A stretch of DNA of 64,000 nt, from contig SCKJ01000002.1 in assembly GCA_004124875.1 (NCBI GenBank), positions 248,001 to 312,000 of the forward strand, in the 5' to 3' direction. The notes under the pieces were generated by a model that was given only the letters and a program-made list of their open reading frames with translations, was not told the DNA's origin and did not search any database. The DNA is from Fidelibacterota bacterium (GTDB lineage: Bacteria; Fidelibacterota; Marinisomatia; SCGC-AAA003-L08; TS1B11). A program made the translations under genes and the position numbers. Numbering within the stretch: position 1 is the first letter of the stretch; each line of letters begins with the position of its first letter. Of the stretch, positions 27,248-36,373 are shown piece after piece.

Positions 27248-27401
27248 TTTATCCTCCTTGAACTTACCCTCATTCGGGCCTGCGACGCTCTCGTTGCCCG
27301 GCCAGTGTTATAACATAAGAATGCGCAAATTAAGCCCAATAAGTATGGCAAATTGCACGCACGGCAAATAAATCCGTTAGCGGAAGCATACTGCCCATAT
27401 T

Positions 27402-27959
27402 CTAGGGCGCGGCGCTCATCACCGCCCCCCGCTCAACCATCTTGTCAATAGCCCCCTGGCTATCGCCGGGCGCGACCTCCACCCCCCGGATTCCGGCAGC
27501 CATGATCTCCACGCCGAAGCCCGCCTCGAGGCCGTCGAGCACCGTGGCCTTCACGCAGTAGTCGGTGGCCAGGCCGCAGACCACCAGTTTCTCCACCGCC
27601 AGAGCTTTCAGGCGGTCGGCGAGATCGGTGCCGTCAAAGCCCGAGTAGGCGTCCCTGTCCTGTCGCTCACCCTTGCTGATAATGGCGGCATCCCCGGGCA
27701 GTTGCAGGTCCGGGTGGAACTGCGCCCCACGGGTCGCCTGCACGCAATGCGGCGGCCAGATGCCTCCCTGGGCCACAAAGCTGATGTGATCGGCCACATG
27801 CCAGTCGCGGGTGGCAAAGATGGGCGCCCCCTGCCCGCTGAACCGGGCGATGAGGGCGTTGACCACCGGCACGACCTGATCGCCTTCCCGGACCGCCAGT
27901 GTGCCCCCGGGGCAGAAATCGTTTTGCAGGTCGACAATTATGAGCGCTGTGGCAGCCAT
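27402..27959 (-). CDS. pncA: Nicotinamidase
   Basis: 185 residues. It hydrolyses nicotinamide to nicotinate and ammonia in NAD salvage. The isochorismatase-like hydrolase triad is visible: D10 (IIVDLQNDFCPGG), K96 (ISKG) and C135 (CGLATDYCVKA). Metal ligands D52 and H54 (RDWH) and H71 (WPPHC) are present, and the cis-peptide-type Val-Cys-Gly region is normal. AGGAG lies 9 nt upstream of the ATG. It follows pncB by 17 nt on the same strand, so the two consecutive salvage steps are made from one transcript. Confidence 0.95.
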   Translation of the reverse strand: MAATALIIVDLQNDFCPGGTLAVREGDQVVPVVNALIARFSGQGAPIFATRDWHVADHISFVAQGGIWPPHCVQATRGAQFHPDLQLPGDAAIISKGERQDRDAYSGFDGTDLADRLKALAVEKLVVCGLATDYCVKATVLDGLEAGFGVEIMAAGIRGVEVAPGDSQGAIDKMVERGAVMSAAP

Positions 27960-27976
27960 GGGAAGGTGCTCCTGTT

Positions 27977-29200
27977 CTACAGCGGAATGTGGACCAGCCG
28001 CTCGTTGGGCTGCAGGCTGCGCCCGATTTTGGCCACGGGGCGGCCTTCGAGCTGCACGACATCGGCGGTGAAATCGCGGATACCGTCCATCAATGTTGAG
28101 CCGACGCCATAGGCATCCACAGGGACGCCGGCAGCTTCAAAGGCGGCGATCCGGTCGGCATTGAAACCGCCCGAAACGATAATCTTCACGTGGCCGAATC
28201 CTTCACGGTCGAGCGCGGTCCGGACAATTTCCACCAAATGGGAATTTACCCCGGTAGGTTTGAAATCGCCCATCATGTTCGCCACGGATTTGTCGACTAT
28301 ATTAGCAGAGGTATCGAGACGCACGCCCCATAATTTGTCGCCCATCTCGCGGGCAACCTGCAGCGAGGTGCCCACGCTGTCGTTGTCAAAATCGACCAGC
28401 GCAATGAGATTGGCGTCAGGATAGTTTTCGGCGAACAGTTTGACCGCGGCCACCGTGTCGCCTTCACAGGCCGCTATCAGGGCATGCGGAATCGTCCCCG
28501 CGCCAGAAACGCCCCACCACTCCCCCTGGGCATCGGTAGAGACCGTCAATGCGCCGCCGATGCGCGCGGCGTAGCCATCCCCGCCCTGCATGTGCCAATG
28601 GTCGAAGCGGGCCGGAAAGTAGAGGATCGGCTTGGCCCCCGCCGCCGTCACGACCCGACGAACGTTGGTGGCGATTTTGGTCCGGCGCGCAAGGATACCC
28701 AGGTAAAGCGTCTCCAGATGAATGAACTGGTACAGCGGCCCCTCTATGGTCATGGCCGTCTCCCAGGGCGTAAGGTCATCGCCATCCTTAAGCGTGTTTA
28801 CCTGCAGCTCCCCACTGGTCTGGGTCCACAGTTCATCCAGCGCCTTTTCGATTTTCAGCCTCTCGTTCTGGGCGGCAAGCATCTTTGAAGGTGACGTATA
28901 ATAGAGGGAGCGCACCTTTCTTTTGACCAGCATCAGTTCGTCGAACTTTTTATAGGCGGCTTCCCGGTCCGTGTAGTAGCCGGAGCCGAGCTTCAGGGTC
29001 GCCAACACTTCGTCAACGCCACACAAAACGGAGTCGCCGCGCTGGAATATCTGCATCAGCACCGAAGCATGCCTGCGTTGATTTTCCAGAGCGACCTTGC
29101 TGCGCCAGAAATAGACATCGCTGCGGTACCCGCGCCTGATTTCATGCACGGGAATGTCGAATGTCTCCGAAGGGAGAGGGGTCCACGGTTTGCGGGTCAT
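27977..29200 (-). CDS. pncB: Nicotinate phosphoribosyltransferase
   Basis: 407 residues from ATG 29200. The frame extends to 29278 but the added 26 residues (Cys- and His-rich) do not look like the family, so the internal Met is preferred. It converts nicotinate and PRPP to nicotinate mononucleotide in the Preiss-Handler pathway. Family segments visible are GYRSDVYFWR, SGSGYYTD-like LGSGYYTDREAAYKKFDEL, a phosphoribosyl loop region with IALVDFDNDS, GVRLDTSAN and IVSGGFNADRIAAFEAAGVPVDAYGVGS. It is the first gene of the pncB-pncA pair. Cytoplasmic. The gap to the divergent gene at 29399 (about 200 bp) probably holds both promoters. Confidence 0.92.
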   Translation of the reverse strand: MTRKPWTPLPSETFDIPVHEIRRGYRSDVYFWRSKVALENQRRHASVLMQIFQRGDSVLCGVDEVLATLKLGSGYYTDREAAYKKFDELMLVKRKVRSLYYTSPSKMLAAQNERLKIEKALDELWTQTSGELQVNTLKDGDDLTPWETAMTIEGPLYQFIHLETLYLGILARRTKIATNVRRVVTAAGAKPILYFPARFDHWHMQGGDGYAARIGGALTVSTDAQGEWWGVSGAGTIPHALIAACEGDTVAAVKLFAENYPDANLIALVDFDNDSVGTSLQVAREMGDKLWGVRLDTSANIVDKSVANMMGDFKPTGVNSHLVEIVRTALDREGFGHVKIIVSGGFNADRIAAFEAAGVPVDAYGVGSTLMDGIRDFTADVVQLEGRPVAKIGRSLQPNERLVHIPL

Positions 29201-29398
29201 GGGGTCGCCACCATGCCTTAACTTACACTCATGATACATGCGACTACAGCAACTGTGCGCAGTGATGTCTTGCCGCATACAGCTGTTGAGGCTGGTCTAT
29301 CAAAATAGGCACTATTGCTGACAACCAATAGCTGCGCCATCGGGTCAAACCACTGAACTCGGGAAGCCGATTATGCAGCCGCCAGTAAGGAGAGCATC

Positions 29399-30553
29399 AT
29401 GCAGAGCTTGGGCAATAAGCTAAATATTATCATTATCGTCGTCGCTATGGCCTTCGGTCAGCGGCTACTGGCGCAGGGTGGCAGCGATGGGAGCTGGGAG
29501 TTCAAGGTTAAATCGGGACAGGAGCTCCGCGTGGACCTTGAAACCGGCGGCAATGTGACCATCAAGGGCTGGAAGGATAACAAGGTATCGGTGACGGCCC
29601 GGTCACAGTGGGGCGACAGCGACGATATTGATGTAGAGGTGATAAAGACTTCGTACGGCGTGCTGGTGGCGACCTCCACTGCCTTCAGCTGGCGGGAGTT
29701 CGGATGGGGCTCCAACAGTCCGGACATCGACTTCATCATCAGGATCCCTGAAAAATTTGATATCGAAGTGAAGTCGCATGGCGGAGACCTCAACATCTCC
29801 GGCATTGAAGGCCGCCTGGAAGGGCAGACCATGGGCGGCGACCTCGACCTGAGTGACTTAAAAGGTGAAATCGACCTGGGCACCATGGGCGGCGATATCG
29901 ACCTCAGTGATGCTTTCCTCAAGGGACGCGTACATACGATGGGTGGCGACGTGACGCTCACTAACGTCAGTGGTGGCGTAAAAGGGTCGACCATGGGCGG
30001 CGATATTCACTACCGGGGCGGCAAAGACGCCATCATGTCGGAGCCCATTCGCGTCAGTACCATGGGTGGCGATATTGAGCTCAACGATGCCTCCGCCGGC
30101 GGCGTCGTGAAAACAATGGGTGGCGACATCACCATAAAGAATGCCGGCAAGCATATTTCCGCCCGGACCATGGGCGGCGACATCGAAATCGCCGCATTGG
30201 ACGGCAGCGTCACTGCCACAACCATGGGTGGCGACATTCATATCAGGATGGTCGGTGATGTCAACCAGTATGATCGCGAGGTGGAGATTGTGTCCAAAGG
30301 CGGTGATGTGACCCTTATCGTGCCCGCAGACCTCTCCATGGAGGTCGATATAACCATTACTTTCACTCGCCGGGGAGCGAATCGCGCCCGTATCGTAAGC
30401 GATTTTGATTTAACGATTACCGAGGAAACCGGCGCTGATGATCGATGGTCTCGCAGAAATTATATCTACGGAAGAGGGTCCTTCTCCGGCGGTAAGCACA
30501 AAATCAGGATTGAAACGGTCAACGGGAGAGTGACCCTGAAAAAAGGGAAATAG
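29399..30553 (+). CDS. Secreted DUF4097-like beta-helix protein with TMGGD repeats
   Basis: 384 residues. GGAGAG lies 5 nt before the ATG, followed by a signal peptide ending LLAQG. The N-terminal part (30-115) has LRVDLETGGNVTIKGW and DFIIRIPEKFDIEVKS, as in DUF4097 adhesin-like beta-helix proteins. From about 125 to 285 a TMGGD motif followed by strand residues recurs eight times (QTMGGDLDL, GTMGGDIDL, HTMGGDVTL, STMGGDIHY, STMGGDIEL, KTMGGDITI, RTMGGDIEI, TTMGGDIHI), flanked by degenerate SHGGD and SKGGD copies. Spacing is about 15-29 residues, fitting rungs of a right-handed helix with an Asp ladder. The protein should be periplasmic or surface-exposed. Function is unknown. Confidence 0.8.
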   Translation: MQSLGNKLNIIIIVVAMAFGQRLLAQGGSDGSWEFKVKSGQELRVDLETGGNVTIKGWKDNKVSVTARSQWGDSDDIDVEVIKTSYGVLVATSTAFSWREFGWGSNSPDIDFIIRIPEKFDIEVKSHGGDLNISGIEGRLEGQTMGGDLDLSDLKGEIDLGTMGGDIDLSDAFLKGRVHTMGGDVTLTNVSGGVKGSTMGGDIHYRGGKDAIMSEPIRVSTMGGDIELNDASAGGVVKTMGGDITIKNAGKHISARTMGGDIEIAALDGSVTATTMGGDIHIRMVGDVNQYDREVEIVSKGGDVTLIVPADLSMEVDITITFTRRGANRARIVSDFDLTITEETGADDRWSRRNYIYGRGSFSGGKHKIRIETVNGRVTLKKGK

Positions 30554-30560
30554 TGGCCGC

Positions 30561-31442
30561 CTATCGCTTTGGCAGGCGGTCTGGAGGACGGTGACCGCTC
30601 CCTCTGGCCACTATGGCCTGAAACAGCCGCCCCGGCAGCACTCGCGATAAAAAGATCAGCAGCTTGGCCCTGCGTCCGGCCGCGTAGCGCAACCGTGGGC
30701 GTGGCTTGTTGACTATTTTCTCAACCAGGCGGGCCACATCTTCCGGGTCCCGCATGCCGTCCGGATCGGCAAGCATGGCCTCCATCCTTTTGGACATCCG
30801 CTGACCGAGCGCAAAGTAGGGACTTTCCTCGTCGCCGAAACCGTGTGCCCGCACAGCGTTCTGGTCAAAGATTTTCGTCCGGTAGCTGCCCGGTTCCACC
30901 AGTATCACCCGAATATTGAACGGCAGCAATTCGTAGTACAGCGCTTCACTGAACGCCTCCAGGGCAAATTTGGAACCGCTGTAGGCGCTGAGCCCCGGCA
31001 CGGCCATCTTGCCCTGCACGCTGGAAATGTTGATGATCTTGACCCCCGGGGCGTTTTGAGCAGTCAGGCGCAGCAGCGGCAGGGCGCATCGGGTCACCTC
31101 CTGCACGCCGAAAAAGTTGGTGTCAAACTGGGCCCTGATTTCCTCCTGCGTCAACTCCTCAAAATATCCGCCCAGTCCGTAACCGGCGTTGTTGATCAGC
31201 ACGTCCAGCCGTCCATCCGTCTGTTGCACCTGCGCGATGGCGCCTGCGACGCTCTCAGGATCGGTGACATCGAGCCTGAGCAGGGTGGCGGACGCATTTC
31301 TGCGCCTGAGCTCGGCCTCCAAGTCAGCGGACTTGCCCAGTTCCCGCATAGAGGCGTACACGGTATGGCCCGACGCGGCAAACCGGGCGGCGAACAGCAT
31401 CCCAAAACCCGAGGATGTGCCGGTAATCAGGATGACGGACAA
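30561..31442 (-). CDS. Short-chain dehydrogenase/reductase
   Basis: 293 residues. The Rossmann glycine motif TGTSSGFG is at residues 8-15 and NNAG marks strand 4. The catalytic Ser is in INISSVQG, and Tyr/Lys are in the YSGSK motif, so a full SDR active site is present. The C-terminal 60 residues are basic (RYAAGRRAKLLIFLSR...), typical for the oxidoreductases of this subgroup that end in a membrane-associating helix. Substrate unknown; NADP use is suggested by the basic residue after strand 2. The start is TTG 31442, only 8 nt after the response-regulator stop, so it is translated as the third gene of the kinase operon. Confidence 0.9.
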   Translation of the reverse strand: MSVILITGTSSGFGMLFAARFAASGHTVYASMRELGKSADLEAELRRRNASATLLRLDVTDPESVAGAIAQVQQTDGRLDVLINNAGYGLGGYFEELTQEEIRAQFDTNFFGVQEVTRCALPLLRLTAQNAPGVKIINISSVQGKMAVPGLSAYSGSKFALEAFSEALYYELLPFNIRVILVEPGSYRTKIFDQNAVRAHGFGDEESPYFALGQRMSKRMEAMLADPDGMRDPEDVARLVEKIVNKPRPRLRYAAGRRAKLLIFLSRVLPGRLFQAIVARGSGHRPPDRLPKR

Positions 31443-31450
31443 TGGAGGCG

Positions 31451-32131
31451 CTATTTGATAAACTTGTAGCCGACGGAATGGGCCGTCGTGATGTGCCGGG
31501 GGTTGCTGGGATCCCCTTCAATTTTTTTCCGCAGTGAGAGGATGAAATTATCCACCGTCCGGGTTGTGGGAAATGTTTCGTAGCCCCACACTTCATCCAG
31601 CAGCTGTTTGCGGCTGACCACTTCGCCTTCATGTTCAATGAAATACCGCATAACTTCGAACTCCTTCGCGGTCAGCTTCAGCGGCTCCCCCGAACGCGTG
31701 ACCTCCTGCTTCTTGAAATTGATCCACACTTCGCCAAAGGAATATTCCACCAGATCGGGCGTCAGCGCACCTCCGCGCCGCAAAATGGCCCTGATGCGGG
31801 CCAACAATTCACGGGTGCCAAAAGGTTTGGTCATGTAGTCATCGGCGCCCAGCTCCAGTCCCAGCACCTTATCAAACTCTTCCTGCTTGTTGCTGAGGAT
31901 CAGGATCGGCGTGTCATTGCCGGATCCCCGCAGTTCCCGGCAGACATCCTCGCCGGTTTTACCGGGCAGCAACAGGTCCAGGATAATGATATCGTAGCGG
32001 GTTTCCTGGGCCATTTCCAGGGCGGTGATGCCATCCTCAGCCTGCGCCACCTCGAAATGCTCCAATTCCAGACTCTCGGTTATTCCGCGTAGCACGGCGC
32101 GGTCATCTTCTACCACCAGCACGGTGGTCAT
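31451..32131 (-). CDS. OmpR/PhoB-family response regulator
   Basis: 226 residues. The receiver domain (1-120) has the acidic pocket E8-D9, phospho-acceptor D52 (IIILDLLLPG), ILILSN for the switch Ser and TKPF for the conserved Lys. The winged-helix output domain (130-226) has LKLTAKEFEVMRYF, VSRKQLLDEVWG, RTVDNFILSLRKKI and HSVGYKF, the PhoB/OmpR signature. Proteins of this class bind 11-bp direct repeats as head-to-tail dimers. A four-copy 11-bp array lies at 34719-34756, next to its own operon, and is the obvious candidate target. ATG overlaps the kinase TGA by 4 nt. Confidence 0.95.
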   Translation of the reverse strand: MTTVLVVEDDRAVLRGITESLELEHFEVAQAEDGITALEMAQETRYDIIILDLLLPGKTGEDVCRELRGSGNDTPILILSNKQEEFDKVLGLELGADDYMTKPFGTRELLARIRAILRRGGALTPDLVEYSFGEVWINFKKQEVTRSGEPLKLTAKEFEVMRYFIEHEGEVVSRKQLLDEVWGYETFPTTRTVDNFILSLRKKIEGDPSNPRHITTAHSVGYKFIK

Positions 32132-34593
32132 GCTGGGGCTTCCGAGGGAAAAACCAGGATAAAGGTGCTCCCCTTCCCTGGCGTGCTGTCCAGGTCAATC
32201 GACCCGTGGTGCGCCTCCATGACATGTTTGACAACGGACAGTCCCAGGCCCGCGCCGGGAGGGCCGGCTGAATTTTTGGTTGCAGCCCGGATGAAGGGGT
32301 CAAATATCTGCGACTGCATCTCGGGCGGAATGCCGATGCCTTCATCTGTGACTGCAAGGCAGGCTGTCCCGTTGCGCATGTAGGTGGCGACTTGAATAAC
32401 CCGCTTGTCGGCAACATACTTCATACTGTTTGCCAGCAAGTTGACCAGGACTTCAATCACGGCATCCGCGTCGGCGTTCACTACTATTTCATTTTTGTCC
32501 AACTTTTGCTCGGTCACAAAGTCGTTGAGTTGAAACTGATACTCCAGCGAGTGCATGACATGCGCTACCAGCCCGTTAAGGTCGATTTCGGAGAAATGGT
32601 ATTCCTTGATGCCCTTTTCAATTTTGGCAAAGTCGAGAACATTGTTGATCAGCCGCGTCAGCCGGTCGGTTTCGCCTTCGATGATGCGGCAGAAATCCTG
32701 AACCTTGTCCTCAGGGAGCTCTCCAGTGCGCATCATTTCGGCAAACAGCCGTATGGAGGTCAGCGGCGTCTTCAGGTCGTGCGACACGGATGAGACGAAA
32801 TACGATTTCATGTTATTGAGTTCTTCGAGCCGCCGGCTCTCTGCCTTTTCCAGGACCAATTTTTGATGCATCAGGATGCGCTCTATCGCCAGCGAGGCCT
32901 GGGTGCCCACCACCTCCAGCAGATCGACTTCCCGCCGCGAATATTTTTGGCCCGACTTCTTACGGCTGAGCAGAATGACCCCCAACAGTCCCCCATCCTC
33001 GGTGAGCATGGGGACGCCCAGCACCATGCCCATCTGGGCGAATGCCTCTTCCGGCGCCGCTCCGGAATCGGCATCGGTTTCCACCCAGGCGGCAATAGCC
33101 ATGGGCCTTGTGCTAAACGCCAGAGACTCGTTGAGATCAAGCGGCAGCCTTCCGCCGGGAAGTGGCTCCAGGTTGCGATGGTCGAGCAGCTGCATAGTTC
33201 CCTGTTCGACCACAGTGCCGAAAACGGCGATCCGGCGCAGCAGCAGGAAGCCGTCCAACTCCTCAACGATCACTTGGGCAACCTCGCGCGCGTCAATGCA
33301 CTTGGGCAGGCGGCTGATGAATCGCTTCTGCGCTTCACGGTAGCTGAACTGTGTCCTGAAAAATGTCCGGTCGACAAAGTGGGTGACCATGCGGCGGGTC
33401 GGCTCGAAAATGAGCACCACCACCGCGGCGGCCGCGCCCGTGGCAAACAACGACGACTGTACCGTAAAGGTCTGCACCAGAGCGGAGATAATCCCTACCA
33501 CCAGAGCATAGACGGCTAAAGAGGCGCCCAAAATGAGCGTCGCGGCCGTGCTGCGATTGAACAACAATACGATGTCAAATGCGTTGTGCCTGACAATGGC
33601 AATGGCGAATGTGATCGGGAATATGGCCAGCGTGAGCATCAGCAGCTCCACCGGTATGAGGGACTCGGAAATAAGCATCATAGGCACAACCCATAAGAAT
33701 ATGTAGGTCATGGGACCGATAACCAGACCCGGCACCGTCCACATAATTTTCCTTTTATCCTGCTCTTCCCTGGCTGTGATGTAGGAGTGCGCGAGATTGA
33801 TACCCACACCCACAAATGTGACGGAGAGCAACACTCGGGCGACTGTAAATGATGGGAGAAACCTCCTGAAGGCCTCAATATCGGGAGGGTTGATTGCTGC
33901 GGCAAAAGTGACCGACATCCAGATGATCAGCGCTGTGGCCACAAGGTACGGAATCACCATGTAGCGGGTTCCGCCAATGCCTTTCACCCGAGGAAATATG
34001 AAACTGAAGTGCAGGGCCAGCGCCGGCACAAGAGCATCGGCGAACAAGTTTACCCACTGCAGGATATAGCCGAGTGAAGTCGGTTGGATCGTATAACTGG
34101 CCCAGACCGATACCGTTTTCAGCGCAGCCAGGATTACCAGCCAGTGAAACACGAGCGACAGCTCGCTGCCGCGCCGCTTGACCAGCACGAGAATGCCCAG
34201 GAAGATATAAAGCCCGGCAACGATGCCGTGAATGGCCACCTGAAAAGGGGTGAAATGGCGCACCAGAGCCAGCGAGTAGGTCACCTCGCGGCCAGCGCGC
34301 AGCACGGTTACATCCGCAAATTGCCACGGCAAATGATGATCGGTTAGGAATTCGATCTCGTTGTAACTGTAGATCCGGGCGCCATCAACGGCTACGAGAA
34401 TATCTCCGGCCATAAGGGTGGTGTCGGCCTGTGGTGTCAGGGTCCTTTCAACGACAAATCCCTGCTCGCTTTCGACAAACATGGCCGGTAGCCGGGCCTT
34501 GGACTGCAGCCGGTACACGCCCAGCAACGCCACACCAATGAGCAGGGCGTCGACTGCGAATATCCATGACCGGCGAGGGGATAATTCAGGCAT
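32128..34593 (-). CDS. Membrane histidine kinase with PDZ-like sensor and GAF domain
   Basis: 821 residues. After TM1 (12-28) a periplasmic PDZ-like segment (about 45-110: TTLMAGDILVAVDGARIYSY, then VTVLRAGREVTYSL) precedes about ten further membrane helices (115-400). Residues 420-590 look like a GAF domain (RISRLP..AREVAQVIVEELDGFLLL ... GVPMLTEDGGLLGVILLSRK). The kinase core follows: H605 in SVSHDLKTPLTSIRLF, the N box VNLLANSMKY, the G1 box DEGIGIP and the G2 box PGAGLGLSVVKHV. It should autophosphorylate H605 and pass the phosphate to D52 of the cotranscribed regulator. PDZ plus a large membrane region suggests sensing of envelope protein state or a lipid. The start lacks a strong ribosome site. 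Confidence 0.9.
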   Translation of the reverse strand: MPELSPRRSWIFAVDALLIGVALLGVYRLQSKARLPAMFVESEQGFVVERTLTPQADTTLMAGDILVAVDGARIYSYNEIEFLTDHHLPWQFADVTVLRAGREVTYSLALVRHFTPFQVAIHGIVAGLYIFLGILVLVKRRGSELSLVFHWLVILAALKTVSVWASYTIQPTSLGYILQWVNLFADALVPALALHFSFIFPRVKGIGGTRYMVIPYLVATALIIWMSVTFAAAINPPDIEAFRRFLPSFTVARVLLSVTFVGVGINLAHSYITAREEQDKRKIMWTVPGLVIGPMTYIFLWVVPMMLISESLIPVELLMLTLAIFPITFAIAIVRHNAFDIVLLFNRSTAATLILGASLAVYALVVGIISALVQTFTVQSSLFATGAAAAVVVLIFEPTRRMVTHFVDRTFFRTQFSYREAQKRFISRLPKCIDAREVAQVIVEELDGFLLLRRIAVFGTVVEQGTMQLLDHRNLEPLPGGRLPLDLNESLAFSTRPMAIAAWVETDADSGAAPEEAFAQMGMVLGVPMLTEDGGLLGVILLSRKKSGQKYSRREVDLLEVVGTQASLAIERILMHQKLVLEKAESRRLEELNNMKSYFVSSVSHDLKTPLTSIRLFAEMMRTGELPEDKVQDFCRIIEGETDRLTRLINNVLDFAKIEKGIKEYHFSEIDLNGLVAHVMHSLEYQFQLNDFVTEQKLDKNEIVVNADADAVIEVLVNLLANSMKYVADKRVIQVATYMRNGTACLAVTDEGIGIPPEMQSQIFDPFIRAATKNSAGPPGAGLGLSVVKHVMEAHHGSIDLDSTPGKGSTFILVFPSEAPA

Positions 34594-34718
34594 TACTCAG
34601 CATACCACTATTCTTGTCTGAGACCATGGGATGCGAAAGGATAATAATTCACAGGCCGCGTGTCAACTCTTTCCTGCCGCCTGCAAAATTATTTCCCGGC
34701 ATCCATGTTACCCTTTTT

Positions 34719-34756
34719 TGACAATCTTTTGACACTCTTTTGACATGGTCATGACA
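34719..34756 (+). promoter_or_regulatory. Four-copy 11-bp direct-repeat operator (PhoB-type box)
   Basis: TGACA starts at 34719, 34730, 34741 and 34752, exactly 11 bp apart each time; three of the four read TTTTGACA. The reverse complement reads TGTCA-N6-TGTCA-N6, the geometry of PhoB/OmpR-family boxes. It sits between the kinase operon (starts 34593, minus) and the envelope gene cluster (plus). Each TTGACA also resembles a -35 element. A weak TACTTT at 34777-34782 could serve as -10 for the plus-strand genes. Confidence 0.6.
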
Positions 34757-34871
34757 ATCGCGGGTCGAGCGCTGCCTACTTTTGATTCAGCAACAGGAGG
34801 AATTAATGATGCGAGTTTTCAGTAAACATAACAACCGTTCCAAAACCGGGAATCGAAAGGGAGGATATAAA

Positions 34872-36347
34872 ATGAAATCCGCAAAACAGACCCTGGCGGC
34901 GCTGTTCGCCATAACCGTCATGGCACAAGTCATCTGGGCGCAAGAGGTCTCTATACTGTCGTCTCAAAAGGTGGCTATCAAGACGTTGGCGACCGAGAGA
35001 GGGTTCACATCCGTGGAACTCAATGGGTACCTCTACCAGACGTTGGGCGCCTCCATCGACAACCTCACGGCAGTTCAGGGCGCGGCCATGATCCGCCGCT
35101 TCCAGTCAGATAACCCACCAAAGCCTGGCGACGCAAAGCCCCAAACGGCGGCTTTCCGGTCTGCGCCAGCCGTGCGGGCAACGCCGCGTCCGCCTGAACC
35201 CGCCGCCCCCATCAGGGCCTCGATACTCGAAGTGGGCATGTCCAAGCGATTCCATCTTCTCGATGGCAACATCATCAACGGCTCGATTATAAAAATCGTT
35301 GACGGCGTCTGCCATATCGAAACCATCGACGGCCTGCTTCAGGTTCCCTCAGAGGTGATACTCGAAGAGACCGCCACGATTCGCAAAAAGGATGATACCC
35401 GCTATGTCGGCCCCGTGCTGCGCGATACCGATGAGGAAATCGTGCTGCGCTCCGTGTATGGCGATGTGGTCATCAGCAAGCGCGATATTAAGGACATGGA
35501 CCGCTATTACGGCGGAAAGCGGGTCGCCTGGGCCGAGGAAAAGAAGCGCTTCTATCAGGGCGAAGCGACCTTGACCGATATCTTTAACGACCCCACAGCC
35601 TTTCCGCTGCCGGCCAACACCTTTTATGTCAGCGGCCTCTCCATCGGTTATGCGTTCACAGACCGCTTTATGGTACGCTCCAAGTTTGGCAACGATTTCC
35701 AGGGTGACCTGAATCTACAGCCGATATTCCAGTTCTACCATCGTCAGACAGGGCGGTCAGAAGTGGCCTCGGCCGTAGGTATCCACATGTACAATCACCA
35801 TCCGGTGACAGCGCTGGGCGCCAAATATTCTAATCAGATTGTTGACTCGACCGGTAGTTCGATAAACAGTCTGGGCGTACCGTTGAGTGAGGCCATGTCC
35901 CAGCGGAACTCATTTTATTGGGAAGCCTACCTGATTCTGTCATCCAGGCAGGCGCTGTCGAACGACCGCGGGAAATTAGGCTGGCATCTCGGCCTGCGGA
36001 CCAATTCGCTGGCGGTGAACAAGCCGGCTCTTAACGAGGGTTATAAATGGAATGAGAAGTTCATCCCCTACCGCGCCTGGGCAGGCTTTGAATACGACCT
36101 GTCCAAGCGGCTGAAGCTGATCATGGAGATGTGGGCCGACAACGGGCACAAGTTCCGCAATATCGGCGACACCTATAGTGACTATTTCACCGATGGCACG
36201 CCCTTTGTGTTCGATTCCGCCGGTGGCGAATACCGCCCGGTTGACTTCGATTTCGGCGTCCTCTACGCGCTCAAGGACAACCTGCGCCTTGGCCTCCATT
36301 TCCAGGAGCCGTACTTCGTGATCTACTGGGAATTTTACGAGCTATGA
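34872..36347 (+). CDS. Secreted envelope protein, outer-membrane beta-barrel-like
   Basis: 491 residues from ATG 34872, with GGAGG 7 nt upstream and a clean signal peptide (LFAITVMAQVIWA). An in-frame ATG at 34806 also has a GGAGG site and would add 22 basic residues, so two starts are possible. The mature N-terminus (SQKVAIKTLATERGFTSVELNGYLYQTLG) is followed by a Pro/Ala linker (about 95-125). Next is a pair of small beta-domains (KRFHLLDGNIINGSIIKIVDG and DEEIVLRSVYGDVVISKRDI) that look like SH3/Sm-type barrels. The C-terminal half (about 250-491) has alternating strands (YVSGLSIGYAFTDRFMVRS, LGWHLGLRTNSLAV, ENLRLGLHFQ-like DNLRLGLHFQEP) and ends YWEFYEL, as in outer-membrane barrels. It is first in a three-gene cluster downstream of the 11-bp box array. 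Confidence 0.75.
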   Translation: MKSAKQTLAALFAITVMAQVIWAQEVSILSSQKVAIKTLATERGFTSVELNGYLYQTLGASIDNLTAVQGAAMIRRFQSDNPPKPGDAKPQTAAFRSAPAVRATPRPPEPAAPIRASILEVGMSKRFHLLDGNIINGSIIKIVDGVCHIETIDGLLQVPSEVILEETATIRKKDDTRYVGPVLRDTDEEIVLRSVYGDVVISKRDIKDMDRYYGGKRVAWAEEKKRFYQGEATLTDIFNDPTAFPLPANTFYVSGLSIGYAFTDRFMVRSKFGNDFQGDLNLQPIFQFYHRQTGRSEVASAVGIHMYNHHPVTALGAKYSNQIVDSTGSSINSLGVPLSEAMSQRNSFYWEAYLILSSRQALSNDRGKLGWHLGLRTNSLAVNKPALNEGYKWNEKFIPYRAWAGFEYDLSKRLKLIMEMWADNGHKFRNIGDTYSDYFTDGTPFVFDSAGGEYRPVDFDFGVLYALKDNLRLGLHFQEPYFVIYWEFYEL

Positions 36348-36373
36348 AACATGACCTCACGAGGAGATTTAAG

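Noticed and set aside
34719..34756. TTGACA repeats read only as several -35 promoter boxes
   Set aside because: No good -10 elements lie 16-18 bp downstream, while the exact 11-bp phase over four copies fits regulator sites better.
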